In this document: positions 1-8,783 of the stretch, in pieces | Numbering within the stretch: the stretch's first letter is position 1 | Layout: every line of letters begins with the position of its first letter | DNA from: Desulfobulbaceae bacterium | Lineage (GTDB): Bacteria; Desulfobacterota; Desulfobulbia; Desulfobulbales; Desulfocapsaceae | Direction: 5' to 3' | Length of the DNA: 50,282 bases | Assembly (NCBI GenBank): GCA_003249645.1 | Contig: QKIH01000097.1 | Coordinates: 1-50,282 of the forward strand | Made by a program: the position numbers and the translations under genes | The notes under the pieces: generated by a model | The model's database searches: none | Seen by the model: only the letters and a program-made list of their open reading frames with translations | What the model was told of the DNA's origin: nothing

Positions 1-607
1 ACTGTTTTGCTTGCTGAGTAATATCAGTAAAGGTTTTATATGACTTTACTTCTAAAAGAGGTTCAGCGGTAATCCCATTTTCTTGCACCCAATTTGAGAT
101 AGATCCTTGCAGAGCCTGCAAATAATTAGAGACAGTCTTTTCAGATTTTCCGATATGAAGCAAATACTGAGAATACATTGCAGGAAGGTCTGACAAGTTT
201 TCAGTTAACGCTACCTTCAAATCATTGGATAAAATACTACTCTTAAAAATAACGAATAAGTCTTCATCAAGATAAGCATGCGAAATTGCTGATCGTGAAT
301 AACGCTGAACGGTTGAAAGATCAGTTCCATCTCTAAATGAAAGATGCCAAAAACCTTCACTCTTCAGATGATAAAATGGTAATTCTGGTGTGTTACGATC
401 ATTACCTTGACGCAGCTTATTAAAGAAATATGAGAATCTTTCTCTTAGTATCCGATCCAGTTCAATATGGTTTTCGTTAATGTAACCAACTGAGACAAGT
501 TCCATTACGGCTAATAGCATGCAAACCTTATGTGGACTTTTCTTGGCTCCCTGGTTCGCCATCCTTAAACTACTAAACTTGTCAGCATAATAATCAATAT
601 TCGGCAT
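1..607 (-). CDS. Probable HNH restriction endonuclease, N-terminal part (cut by window edge)
   Basis: An open frame of 202 codons runs without a stop from an ATG at 605-607 to the window edge. It starts MPNIDYYADKF and carries KSPHKVCMLLAVMELV, then a stretch ending FYHLKSEGFWHLSFRDG. This layout resembles the ScoMcrA-like DNA sulfur-binding domain found at the N terminus of many HNH restriction enzymes, which read phosphorothioate-modified DNA. After about residue 150 comes a helical SEKTVSNYLQAL segment like the linkers that precede HNH domains. The catalytic HNH part would lie outside the window. Family assignment is from pattern recognition only. The gene is AT-rich and stands apart from the housekeeping genes to its right, which fits a defence gene acquired by transfer. 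It could also be a non-HNH protein sharing the same head domain. Confidence 0.55.
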   Translation of the reverse strand, partial: MPNIDYYADKFSSLRMANQGAKKSPHKVCMLLAVMELVSVGYINENHIELDRILRERFSYFFNKLRQGNDRNTPELPFYHLKSEGFWHLSFRDGTDLSTVQRYSRSAISHAYLDEDLFVIFKSSILSNDLKVALTENLSDLPAMYSQYLLHIGKSEKTVSNYLQALQGSISNWVQENGITAEPLLEVKSYKTFTDITQQAKQ

Positions 608-849
608 ATCTTCGCTTTTTTAGCTGCCAGTTAAAGCTTCATAGAGCTAGAGAGGAATTTTATTAATAAGCACCGTATGTCACCCGCCACAATATGTTAT
701 TCAATATCAATTAGTTGGACATATATCCTAAAACAATAAATCACTATTAATTCGTCTTTGAACAATGACTTTTCAAATATACAGGGGCAGACGCATGATT
801 TAAATGATCAATGAACCGCAAACCTTATTTTTTCCCTGAACAAATCAAA

Positions 850-1431
850 CTATCTGCCGGAACGCCTCAAAACATGCCCCAACCAGATATCACCCGACCT
901 TAATTTTGATATCTGCCTTGAGAAATCAACAATCTCCAGGCCGCAGCCTCTGTAAACAGATTCCGCTTCATCTTTTGACCAGAGTGTAAAGGTCCGGACA
1001 TCGGGCCGCGTCATTTCTCCGGAACTTTCTTTTTGGGTTATCAGAAGATATCCTCCGGGATTCAGGCACCGGCAGATGGATGTTACTATTTGAGGAACAG
1101 CCTCCCGCGGCTGATGGACAAGTGCACCGATCAGGGCGACAGCATCAACCTGTATGGAGGTAAAATCAAAAGTGAGATAATCGTCCTCGATGACCCGGCA
1201 TCCTGCATGATTTCGTGCAAGGGCGGCAAGCCCCGGAGACTGCTCAAGGCCTGTAATATTGAAGCCGCGCTGCTTAAACCAGAGAAGATCGCGACCTGAG
1301 CCGCACCCTATATCAAAAATCGAGGCCCCGGGTTGAAGACACTCAGCCAGAGGAGTTAAAACCGGGGAAGGGTCGATGCCGACAGTGGAATTGAAGTATT
1401 GGTAATGATTGTCTTCGTAGAAATTGTTCAT
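850..1431 (-). CDS. Class I SAM-dependent methyltransferase
   Basis: A 193-residue cytoplasmic protein with the Rossmann-type methyltransferase fold. SAM-binding motif I is visible as FDIGCGSGRD near residues 39-48. An acidic residue (GLEQSPG, about 57) sits at the end of the second strand, and motif-IV-like VDAVALIGALVHQ and post-motif LNPGGYLLITQK follow. This matches the Methyltransf_11/25 group, which methylates many kinds of substrate, so the target cannot be named. The start ATG is at 1429-1431. The gene lies 20 nt downstream of the small exported protein on the same strand and may be co-transcribed with it, but no functional link is evident. Confidence 0.8.
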   Translation of the reverse strand: MNNFYEDNHYQYFNSTVGIDPSPVLTPLAECLQPGASIFDIGCGSGRDLLWFKQRGFNITGLEQSPGLAALARNHAGCRVIEDDYLTFDFTSIQVDAVALIGALVHQPREAVPQIVTSICRCLNPGGYLLITQKESSGEMTRPDVRTFTLWSKDEAESVYRGCGLEIVDFSRQISKLRSGDIWLGHVLRRSGR

Positions 1432-1451
1432 GTTTTACGGAGAATCAGGAG

Positions 1452-1823
1452 CTAATTCTTCCCGACACAATACACATCCAGCTCATCGACGAACCATCCT
1501 TTTACCGCTTTATAGTCCCGCTTAAGATCACTTTTGGCATTAAACACGGTCGGTTGCTGCGGGTTATGTTTGCCGGTATAGGTAACCAAATCAGCTGAGA
1601 CATCATAGATTCTGTTGCCCATATCCGCTTTAATCTTCAACTTCCAGCAGGGACGACCATCTTCAACTATACCGTAAAGACGCAGATACTTCCCTTTCAC
1701 CTTCCAGTCCACATTGATGATGTAACCGTTGCTTTCAAATTCTTGGCTATACAAAGGTGTCGAGAAGAGAATTGATGAAAACCAAATGACTCCAGACACT
1801 AACAGCATGCTTTTTACACTCAC
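1452..1823 (-). CDS. Small exported protein of unknown function
   Basis: I do not recognise this 123-residue protein. It begins with a clear Sec signal peptide: lysine at position 4, a hydrophobic stretch LLLVSGVIWFSSILFS, and a likely cleavage after PLYS near residue 26. The mature part is about 95 residues, rich in beta-prone stretches (GYIINVDWKVKGKYLRLYG) and has two cysteines (PCWKLK and DVYCVGKN at the C terminus) that could form a disulfide. A small periplasmic beta-sandwich or lipocalin-like fold is possible but not shown. The methyltransferase gene follows 20 nt downstream. Confidence 0.6.
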   Translation of the reverse strand: MSVKSMLLVSGVIWFSSILFSTPLYSQEFESNGYIINVDWKVKGKYLRLYGIVEDGRPCWKLKIKADMGNRIYDVSADLVTYTGKHNPQQPTVFNAKSDLKRDYKAVKGWFVDELDVYCVGKN

Positions 1824-1956
1824 AACCCCTCCTCCAAAGTTAGATTGGTTTCTTAATTGGACTCATAAGACATATAGCACCAACCCCAATGATGCTCAAC
1901 AATTTGCTACACAATGTTAAATTCAATCAAATATTCCACCATCCTTTACACTGAAA

Positions 1957-1990
1957 ACAAAAAAGCCCGACCACTGTTGTGATCGGGCTT
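1957..1990 (-). terminator. Intrinsic terminator of ssrA
   Basis: On the minus strand, AAGCCCGATCAC and GTGGTCGGGCTT form a 12-bp stem with one G-T pair and an AACA loop, followed by a T tract. It lies 12 nt beyond the 3' CCA of the tmRNA. Confidence 0.85.
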
Positions 1991-2001
1991 GAATATTTTT
2001 T

Positions 2002-2365
2002 TGGTGGAGGCGGCGGGAGTCGAACCCGCGTCCGCAAATGCTCCCCTCCTGTATCTACATGCTTAGTTCCCGGCTTGAAGTTTCACATTGAATTTGCCGC
2101 GGGAACAGAGCGGATTCAATGCTATTCTGTTAAGTTTCGCTAGGTAAAAGACAGAAGGCCCTTAGCTAACTAGCCCGTTGGGTCGACGCCTCGGTTCCAG
2201 CCTTACGGGCGAAGACTGGTGAGACGGCAGTATGACAGGTATTAAGCTGCTACTGCGTAGTTATAATCGTCTGCGATTATATTTAAGTTCGCCTTTTTTA
2301 CGAGCTGACGATGCTCGGCATGCAACAATGAGCTTACACATCCCCGTCGAAGCCGTTTCGCCCCC
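2002..2365 (-). ncRNA. ssrA: Transfer-messenger RNA (tmRNA)
   Basis: The RNA rescues stalled ribosomes together with SmpB by acting first as alanyl-tRNA, then as a short message that tags the unfinished protein for proteolysis. On the minus strand the 5' end GGGGGCGAAACGGCTTCGAC and the 3' end CGCCTCC-A-CCA form a 7-bp acceptor stem with one G-U pair. The T arm GCGGGTTCGACTCCCGC is next to the 3' end. The tag frame is read from GCA at 2272-2274 to TAA at 2242-2244 and encodes ADDYNYAVAA, ending in the expected VAA/LAA-type degradation signal. It is a one-piece tmRNA of about 364 nt, 12 nt downstream of smpB and followed by a terminator. Confidence 0.97.
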
Positions 2366-2377
2366 TTTATCCTGTAA

Positions 2378-2839
2378 TTAAGTTATATTTTTACGCATTA
2401 CGCGCTGTATTTCGCGGTCGCTCTGTTTTTCTTTCAGTGCGGCCCGCTTATCATACTGTTTTTTACCACGGGCTAGGCCCAGTTCTACTTTAGCTTTGCC
2501 ATTACCGATAAAGTAAATCTTAAGTGGTATCAGAGCAAGGCCTTTCTCTTTAAGCTTTCCGATCAGTTTACGAATCTCGCGCTTGTGCAGCAGCAGCTTT
2601 CGCGGCCTGATCGGCTCGTTCGGGTTGTGGGTGGCATATTGGTAAAAAGAGATATGCACGTTGTACATCATCGCCTCGCCGCGGTCGTTGATGTTGACAT
2701 ACCCATCGGTCAAGTTGGCACGGCCCGCGCGAAGAGATTTCACCTCCGGCCCGGTAAGCACCATGCCCGCTTCAATCTTCTGATCGATAAAATATTCGTG
2801 GTATGCCTTTTTATTCTGGCAGACAGTTTTTACAGCCAT
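2378..2839 (-). CDS. smpB: SsrA-binding protein SmpB
   Basis: This 153-residue cytoplasmic protein binds tmRNA, positions it in the A site of stalled ribosomes and starts trans-translation. Family signatures are clear: [29 protein letters not shown] at the N terminus (residues about 9-37), then GYVNI, an [16 protein letters not shown] stretch, and the basic C-terminal tail [15 protein letters not shown] that mimics the codon-anticodon arm. Length is normal for the family. The gene stands immediately upstream of ssrA on the same strand, so partner protein and RNA may be produced together. Confidence 0.97.
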   Translation of the reverse strand: MAVKTVCQNKKAYHEYFIDQKIEAGMVLTGPEVKSLRAGRANLTDGYVNINDRGEAMMYNVHISFYQYATHNPNEPIRPRKLLLHKREIRKLIGKLKEKGLALIPLKIYFIGNGKAKVELGLARGKKQYDKRAALKEKQSDREIQRVMRKNIT

Positions 2840-2868
2840 CTCTTTTACACTATCCCAAACATATTGGA

Positions 2869-4665
2869 TTACGACATGGTCACCCGGAGTGCTTCTTCAT
2901 AGGTCGTAACCCCTTCTTTTACCTTCCTCCAGGCGTCCTCCCGTAAGGTAGTCATTCCTTCCCGGATTGCAACCTGCTTTAACTCTTCAAGATTATAGTT
3001 GCCGGTAATTATTTTCCTGCTCTGGTCCGAGACAGGAAAAATCTCGAAGATTCCGCATCGACCGAGATACCCCGTTCCCCTGCAATGACGACAACCTTTT
3101 CCTCTGCGGAGCTGAATGGTGCCAGTCTCTGTAACCGGTAATCCTAATTTTCGCAACTCTTCTGCTTCAACTTCTATTATTTCTGTACAATCCGGGCATA
3201 TTTTTCTCACCAAACGCTGCGCCATCACACCCAGCAGAGTTGAAGTGACCATAAAAGGCTGTAGTCCAAGATCAAGGAGACGGTCAATTGAAGAAACGGC
3301 ATCGTTGGTATGCAGGGTAGAAAAAACCAGATGACCGGTCATGGCAGCCTGCACAGCGTGCGCGGCTGTTTCCCGGTCACGGATCTCACCAATCATCAGG
3401 ATATCTGGGTCCTGACGAAGGATGTTGCGAAGTATGGTGCCGAAGTTGACATCAATCAGCGGTTGAACAGCAATCTGATTAAATTCTTCATGAACCATCT
3501 CAACCGGGTCTTCGACGGTTACGATATTTTTCTCCGGTGTGGCAATTTCTTTTAAGGTTGAATAGAGGGTGGTCGACTTACCGGAACCGGTTGGGCCTGT
3601 CACCAGCACAATGCCGTAAGGCGAATGCATAAATGAATTGTAGACCACCTGGTCGCGACGTGAAAAACCGATGGTCTTGATATTTTGAAAGACAACCTCC
3701 GGATCCAGAATACGCATAACCGCCTTTTCACCGAAGGCAACAGGTACCGTCGAGGTACGAACCTCAATCTCACGCTCGCTGTTTGCACCAAGCTTTATAC
3801 GACCATCCTGAGGTCTTCTTTTCTCAGCTATATCAAGCCGGGAAAGAAATTTTATGCGTGAAACGATTGCCGCGTGCACCGCTTTTGGTAGCGAGTAGAT
3901 CTGATGCAGCACACCATCAATCCGAAACCGCACAAGGCAGGCGTTTCGTTTCGGTTCGATATGGATATCACTGGCCCGCTGATCAAGTGCATAATTGAAA
4001 ATATGGTTTACGGCCGACTTTATATGCTGATCGGATGAAGTAATCTCTTTGGTACTGGCAAGTCTTACATATTGTTCAAGATTTCCTATATCAACCCCGC
4101 CGACATTGGGGGCGCTGAAATGGCTCTCGGCCGCAGTGATAGAGCGCTGAAAACCGAAAAACTCGGCTAGAATTTTCTGAATATCGGTTTTGGTAGAAAT
4201 ACAAGCGGTGGTTTTCAGCTGGTTTGCCGCCTCTATATCCTGCAGCACAGTTTCACAATCGGGATGATAGGTCGCAACTTCAAGCATGCCGTTTGCCATC
4301 CCGATCGGCACCAGCTGCTGTCTGATGGCAAAGTTTTTGGCAATGGTTTTCGTTACAATATCAATATCGAGTTCTAGCGGATCAAGCTTTTTAAAGGGCA
4401 GTTTGAATTCTTTTGCCACTACCCGCATAATGAGTTCCTCATCAAGCGGACGCTTATCGCCTTTAGAAATGGTGAGATTAAACGCAACAACAATATCAAC
4501 AAGATCAGGGAAGGATTTGTCAAGCTGCTGCTCGGCATTGGCCAGTCTTTTCAGCTTCTGCCGCATCTTGCCTTTTTCAAGGGTGATAAATTGTCGCTGC
4601 TTTGTGGTGATCAGGTTGTTTCGCTCGAGCAGCTCAAGCAGCCCGTCACTCTCAAGAAATTTCAT
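2869..4665 (-). CDS. GspE/PulE/PilB-type secretion ATPase
   Basis: A 598-residue cytoplasmic hexameric ATPase of the type II secretion / type IV pilus family, which powers pseudopilus or pilus assembly. Residues about 80-170 form an MshEN-like N-terminal domain. The motor domain has Walker A GPTGSGKS at 357-364, an Asp box (TVEDPVE, 383-389), Walker [10 protein letters not shown] at 422-430 and a His box (STLHTND). A zinc-binding tetracysteine element (C490, C493, C525, C528) is intact, typical of GspE and PilB. No pilus or T2SS genes lie next to it: nfo is upstream and smpB downstream. GspE and PilB cannot be told apart from sequence alone. Confidence 0.9.
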   Translation of the reverse strand: MKFLESDGLLELLERNNLITTKQRQFITLEKGKMRQKLKRLANAEQQLDKSFPDLVDIVVAFNLTISKGDKRPLDEELIMRVVAKEFKLPFKKLDPLELDIDIVTKTIAKNFAIRQQLVPIGMANGMLEVATYHPDCETVLQDIEAANQLKTTACISTKTDIQKILAEFFGFQRSITAAESHFSAPNVGGVDIGNLEQYVRLASTKEITSSDQHIKSAVNHIFNYALDQRASDIHIEPKRNACLVRFRIDGVLHQIYSLPKAVHAAIVSRIKFLSRLDIAEKRRPQDGRIKLGANSEREIEVRTSTVPVAFGEKAVMRILDPEVVFQNIKTIGFSRRDQVVYNSFMHSPYGIVLVTGPTGSGKSTTLYSTLKEIATPEKNIVTVEDPVEMVHEEFNQIAVQPLIDVNFGTILRNILRQDPDILMIGEIRDRETAAHAVQAAMTGHLVFSTLHTNDAVSSIDRLLDLGLQPFMVTSTLLGVMAQRLVRKICPDCTEIIEVEAEELRKLGLPVTETGTIQLRRGKGCRHCRGTGYLGRCGIFEIFPVSDQSRKIITGNYNLEELKQVAIREGMTTLREDAWRKVKEGVTTYEEALRVTMS

Positions 4666-4794
4666 ATCCCACCTTTACGCTTGGATGTATTTACAATCTC
4701 CCCAGCCACTATTCTTCACTTTCTGCAACATTTTCGCAAGTATCTTCAATGGATAACTTTGCAAAGAAAATTCCGTAGAATTCAACCGAAACAG

Positions 4795-5640
4795 CTAAAC
4801 GATAAGACTTCGCAGGATGGCAAGATTCACTCGGTCCTCTTCCAAATCTTTTCCCTTAGGTGTTTCAATCGTCATGGAATGATTAGAAAAAGCCGGGTCA
4901 TTGAGCAAAAGTCTGAAGCCTTCTTTGCCCAGATATCCTTCGCCGATATGATCATGGCGATCTACTCTGCTGCCAAGATCATTTTTTGAATCATTGAGAT
5001 GAAAAAAACAGATTTTTTCAATACCGACGGCTTTATCAAAATCAGCCATGGTCTTTTTATAACTTTCTTCGGTACGAATATCATAACCGGCCGCAAAGAT
5101 ATGGCAGGTGTCAATGCAGACACCCAGCTGAGCCGAATGTTTAGACTTTGAAATAATATAACCGATCTCTTCAAAGCTTGCGCCAAGACCGGTACCTTGC
5201 CCGGCTGTCGTCTCAATCAGTACCCTGCCCTGATATGTTTCCTTTTCAATGGCCGCATCCAGATTGGCAACAAACCGTTCAAGCCCGGCCTCTATGCCAT
5301 CACCTCCATGTGATCCTGGGTGAAGTACAATGTATGGGACTTCGAGCAGGCGGCATCTAGTCAGTTCACTAACAAAACCGTTAATCGACTTGGCTACAAG
5401 ATCATTTTTGCCGGAAGCAAGGTTGATAAGATAGGAGGCATGCGAGGCAACTTTTAACGCTGGGAATCTTTCTTTAGCCGCAATAAAATCATTTCTTTCA
5501 GCAGCACTTACCGCAGCCGGGTTCCATTGTCGCTGATTCCTTGAAAATATCTGCAGGGCCTCACCGCCAACCTGCTCAAGCCGATCAAAAGCGAGGTGCA
5601 AACCACCGGCTACCGATTCGTGTGCTCCTAATAATGGCAC
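4795..5640 (-). CDS. nfo: Deoxyribonuclease IV (AP endonuclease)
   Basis: A 281-residue TIM-barrel enzyme that cleaves DNA 5' to abasic sites in base excision repair, using three zinc ions. Metal-binding motifs are visible in order: H in GAHESVAGG, LHPGSHGG, IETTAGQGTGLG, CIDTCHIFAAGYD, FHLNDSKNDLGSRVDRHDHIGEG and the C-terminal IETPKG. Length equals that of E. coli Nfo. Its start codon abuts the stop codon of the upstream protease gene, suggesting co-transcription and perhaps translational coupling. The ATPase gene follows 129 nt downstream. Confidence 0.96.
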   Translation of the reverse strand: MPLLGAHESVAGGLHLAFDRLEQVGGEALQIFSRNQRQWNPAAVSAAERNDFIAAKERFPALKVASHASYLINLASGKNDLVAKSINGFVSELTRCRLLEVPYIVLHPGSHGGDGIEAGLERFVANLDAAIEKETYQGRVLIETTAGQGTGLGASFEEIGYIISKSKHSAQLGVCIDTCHIFAAGYDIRTEESYKKTMADFDKAVGIEKICFFHLNDSKNDLGSRVDRHDHIGEGYLGKEGFRLLLNDPAFSNHSMTIETPKGKDLEEDRVNLAILRSLIV

Positions 5641-7539
5641 CTACTCACTCCTTTGAGCCATCTTCATACTTTCTTCATAACTCATCGACCGATACCACTG
5701 GGCCTGCTGATGATAAAAATCAGCCCTTTGCGGATCTGCAAAGGCAGCCTGTTTTTCCGTAGCAACGGCTTCCTCGACAAGAGCGTTTGCCCAGTATGCT
5801 CTGGCGACTGTATCAAGAATAAAGCCAGTCGGCTTTATGGCTGCCGCGTCTCTTGCCAGACGTAAGGCCCGAACTGGGTTTCTCAAACTCAGTTCATTGC
5901 TTGTCAGATAGAGCCAGGCAAGGTTATTGAGCAGTTCCGGGTCACGCTCTTCAAGATTAATTGCCATTTCATAGGCTTCAACAGCTTTGGCCTCACGCTT
6001 TTTAAAAAGCATAAAATCGCCCGCCAGAAAGAGTTCCTTATAATCGTCTGAGCCATTCTCAATTTTATCAACGAGATAGAATTCTGTATATTTTTCTTTA
6101 TATTGCTCGATATACTTTTCTGTCGGAAAACGCCCGACCAAAAAGATAGTCAACACCAGAACCGCCATATAAGCAAAAAGGCTGGCGCGCACTTTTCGAT
6201 CCTGTGCTTTAACGAGTTCCGGTTTTTCGCTGCATTTCTCGAGATAATCAACCCGCTCTCCTATACCGAAATGATGCCAGCTCGGCTTGTCACGAATATC
6301 CCCGCTTAAAAAAGCCAGTCGCTCGAAAGCTGATACCAGTGAATCGGCATGCCCAATAGCCTTAAAGACATGGGCGTCGGCCTGGCGCTCAAAATTTCTG
6401 ATGAAATAACCAAAAACAAAACGGAAATAGACAACCAGAGCACAGAGCATTGAGATGGTGCCAAGCCAGGTAAACATCTGATCCGGGGTAATATCGTGTT
6501 TTACCATAAACTCGATAAGCGCTGTTGATGAGAAGACGATTCGCAGTGCCGGTTCCATCAGAAAACCCATGAAAACGGAAAATCCGCCAACCAGAAAGAC
6601 ATAGAGCAGCAAGTGATATTTTTTCACATGACCGATTTCATGAGCCATAACCGCTTCGAGTTCTTCCTTCGTCATACTCTCAATTATTGCCGGAGTAAGC
6701 AAAATGTAACGTAGCCCCGGAATAAAGCCCATTACACCAGCGGTCAGCACCCGCCCTTCAAAAAGCGGCCAGAGATACATCTCCGCACTGAACTTCTGCT
6801 TTTGGCAAAACACTTCTAGATCACTACGCAGTTCTCCCTGGGGAAGTTTCTGACATCCCCACAACTTGAGAACCATTGGCGGAAAAAAGAAAATAACCGA
6901 GAAGAGGAAAAGAACAAAAAAAGCCAGATCACCATACACCGAGGCAAGCAGCTCCTGAAATACGGGAAACGGCAGGTTTGCAATAAGATCGTAAACGATT
7001 GACAAAACCAGCCACGGCAGCACCATGGGCAGATTCATCTTGAAGTTTGAAAAGACAAACCCACCAGCAGTATAAACACGATCAAAAACGCGCTGATATG
7101 AAGGTCTGGCAACAATCCAGATAAGAGCATAAATAACAAAATAGACGGCTAATCCAGCAATATTAACCAACGAAGGAATATGGTCTGCAAGAGACAGAGG
7201 TTGCAGGAAGTATTTAATATCTGCCACATAGATCAAGCAGGCGAAAACCAGTAGGCCAAGAACCGTTGCCCGCGTTTCAGCCTTAAAGTAGCGGCTCGAA
7301 GAGGCTCCTACCTGCTTAAACAGTTTGAGAACAACAAAGTAAAATGCATACAGACTGACACCGACCAAACCAACTGAATAAACCGCCGGCAACAGCGGGG
7401 CCTCACCCGGCTGATTGGTAGAAAAGAGAACAATGGCAACAAGAAAAAATATGAGATTGTTATATATCAAAGCACCCTTCCGATTATGCAATATATGAAT
7501 TGTTAATTTTGTCTCAACACAATAGCTACTTATTCGCAT
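5641..7539 (-). CDS. Membrane M48 metalloprotease with C-terminal TPR repeats
   Basis: A 632-residue inner-membrane zinc protease. The N-terminal half has about six hydrophobic segments (residues about 28-225). The zinc site is HEIGH at 300-304, and the third ligand is probably the Glu of FERQAD near residue 386, as in HtpX/CAAX-protease-like M48 enzymes. Two more hydrophobic segments lie around 308-380 and another at about 435. Residues about 500-625 form TPR repeats (ELLNNLAWLYL, FILDTVARAYW, ADFYHQQAQWYR), which could bind substrates or partners. The start is uncertain, because the first 25 residues are poorly conserved-looking and lack a strong ribosome-binding site. It is probably the first gene of a leftward operon with nfo. 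Confidence 0.85.
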   Translation of the reverse strand: MRISSYCVETKLTIHILHNRKGALIYNNLIFFLVAIVLFSTNQPGEAPLLPAVYSVGLVGVSLYAFYFVVLKLFKQVGASSSRYFKAETRATVLGLLVFACLIYVADIKYFLQPLSLADHIPSLVNIAGLAVYFVIYALIWIVARPSYQRVFDRVYTAGGFVFSNFKMNLPMVLPWLVLSIVYDLIANLPFPVFQELLASVYGDLAFFVLFLFSVIFFFPPMVLKLWGCQKLPQGELRSDLEVFCQKQKFSAEMYLWPLFEGRVLTAGVMGFIPGLRYILLTPAIIESMTKEELEAVMAHEIGHVKKYHLLLYVFLVGGFSVFMGFLMEPALRIVFSSTALIEFMVKHDITPDQMFTWLGTISMLCALVVYFRFVFGYFIRNFERQADAHVFKAIGHADSLVSAFERLAFLSGDIRDKPSWHHFGIGERVDYLEKCSEKPELVKAQDRKVRASLFAYMAVLVLTIFLVGRFPTEKYIEQYKEKYTEFYLVDKIENGSDDYKELFLAGDFMLFKKREAKAVEAYEMAINLEERDPELLNNLAWLYLTSNELSLRNPVRALRLARDAAAIKPTGFILDTVARAYWANALVEEAVATEKQAAFADPQRADFYHQQAQWYRSMSYEESMKMAQRSE

Positions 7540-7634
7540 TTTACCATTACAGCTTTGTAAGCATTGGCTCTTTTCTTTTTTTCACATAACTACAAAGAGA
7601 AAAATCGGATAAACCTAAAACTTCATTTTTTCTC

Positions 7635-7666
7635 TTGACATAAGCGGCCACATAGTTTCTTATGTT
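7635..7666 (+). promoter_or_regulatory. Probable sigma-70 promoter for the tRNA
   Basis: A perfect -35 box TTGACA lies at 7635-7640. The -10 element is less clear: candidates TCTTAT (7658) or TATGTT (7661) give spacings of 17-20 nt. The tRNA begins at 7687. Confidence 0.5.
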
Positions 7667-7686
7667 TTGTTTCATTACGTCAAGAA

Positions 7687-7763
7687 GGGCGTATAGCTCA
7701 GTTGGCTAGAGCCACCGGCTCATAACCGGTAGGTCGTAGGTTCAAGTCCTACTGCGCCCACCA
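7687..7763 (+). tRNA. tRNA with CAT anticodon (Met elongator or lysidine Ile2)
   Basis: A 77-nt cloverleaf with encoded CCA. Acceptor stem GGGCGTA/TGCGCCC (one G-U pair) with discriminator A, D stem GCTC/GAGC, anticodon arm ACCGG-CTCATAA-CCGGT, T arm GTAGG-TTCAAGT-CCTAC. The CAT anticodon in this loop fits elongator tRNA-Met or the Ile2 tRNA modified by TilS. It is not an initiator, since the 3 G-C pairs at the base of the anticodon stem are absent and the first acceptor pair is matched. Confidence 0.93.
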
Positions 7764-7894
7764 TGTGTAATCGAAATTGAAAACGGGTTCATTGAAAACG
7801 ACAAGACTACAATATAAACGAACAGAGAAGCACAAATTCTCTGAGACATACCAGCCGAAAGTCGGGACACCGGACCGAAACAGGCGGAGTAGAT
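7764..7894 (+). other. Structured untranslated segment after the tRNA
   Basis: No open reading frame is supported here. The segment contains a perfect 7-bp hairpin CAGAGAA/TTCTCTG (7823-7829 with 7837-7843) and a short CCG-aaagt-CGG hairpin, and leads directly into an intrinsic terminator. It could be the tRNA trailer, a small RNA, or a leader upstream of the Nif3 gene. I do not recognise it as a known riboswitch. Confidence 0.4.
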
Positions 7895-7929
7895 AAAAGG
7901 TACATCCCCTAGGGAATGTACCTTTTTTT
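7895..7929 (+). terminator. Intrinsic terminator between tRNA and Nif3 gene
   Basis: AAAAGGTACAT and ATGTACCTTTT form an 11-bp stem around a 10-nt loop, followed by a T run. It ends the tRNA transcript and separates it from the downstream gene. Confidence 0.85.
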
Positions 7930-8003
7930 ATTGTAAAATTTACAGGCAAAACAACTTGTTAAAATGACCATTACAGTCAAAGACATTCTCGAACAGATCA
8001 ATC

Positions 8004-8756
8004 ATGTTGCTCCACAACGGCTTGATCATCGGATCGCCCGACGCAGCTGTGACCAGAATACTGGTAGGTCTCGATCCGTGTCTAAGCCTTCTTGATGAAG
8101 CAGCAGACAGAGAGTGTAGCCTTGTCATTACCCATCATCCAGCTATCTTCAAACCTCTCCCTTCTATCGATCTCTCAACCCCCGGCGGTAAATTTATTCA
8201 ACATGCCCTTTCGAATCATATTTCCGTTATCGCTTGTCATACCAACCTCGATAGCGCCGTTGACGGAGTATCGGATGCACTTGGAAGAGCAATCGGAATA
8301 AAGGATATGCTGCCGATAATTAAAAGTACCAGCATTCATGAAGGTACCGGCATGGGCAGAATCGGCAAAGTAGAAGAACAGGAGGGGCACGCTTTCATAC
8401 AAACCATTTTAGCAGCTCTTAAACTCGAATCGGTCCAGGTTGCAGGCAAGGTGCCCACAACTGTGACGACCGTTGCTGTCTGCGGCGGAAGCGGGTCTGA
8501 TCTTGCTGGTCGCGCACTTGATCTTGGTGCCGACATTTATCTCACCGCCGAAGTAAAACACAGCACTGCAAGATGGGCTGAAGAAGCAGGGACCTGCATT
8601 GTAGATGGGACTCATTTCTCTACCGAAAAGTTTGGCGTGAATCTCATTATCGAGAAACTCACCGGAATAGTTATAAAAAATAATTGGAATCTTGAGATAT
8701 TACCGACCGGGACCGAACGTCACCCATTCACCCTGGTCGGAAGAAATTCATTGTAA
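8004..8756 (+). CDS. Nif3-like dinuclear metal-centre protein with damaged 5' end
   Basis: The 250-residue readable part is a Nif3/YbgI-family protein. The family forms hexameric toroids with two metal ions per subunit and is linked to GTP cyclohydrolase I-like folds, but its reaction is not settled. Metal ligands are intact: HH in VITHHPAIFKP (44-45), D in CHTNLDSAVDG, and H and E in DGTHFSTEKFG. The N terminus is odd. An upstream ATG at 7964 encodes MTITVKDILEQINHVAP, a typical family start, but in a different frame. The conserved stretch normally between AP and GLxxG is missing. So either about 26 nt were lost, or there is a sequence error, or translation now starts at 8004. Likely co-transcribed with the zinc-ribbon gene 27 nt downstream. 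Confidence 0.8.
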   Translation: MLLHNGLIIGSPDAAVTRILVGLDPCLSLLDEAADRECSLVITHHPAIFKPLPSIDLSTPGGKFIQHALSNHISVIACHTNLDSAVDGVSDALGRAIGIKDMLPIIKSTSIHEGTGMGRIGKVEEQEGHAFIQTILAALKLESVQVAGKVPTTVTTVAVCGGSGSDLAGRALDLGADIYLTAEVKHSTARWAEEAGTCIVDGTHFSTEKFGVNLIIEKLTGIVIKNNWNLEILPTGTERHPFTLVGRNSL

Positions 8757-8783
8757 AAAGGAAACACTAAAGGGAGAAGAATT

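Noticed and set aside
1729-1920. 63-codon plus-strand frame
   Set aside because: Overlaps the signal-peptide region of the exported protein gene on the other strand and lacks features of its own.
7964-8030. Programmed ribosomal frameshift in the Nif3 gene
   Set aside because: No slippery heptamer or following stem-loop is visible, and conserved residues are missing, which fits deletion better than recoding.
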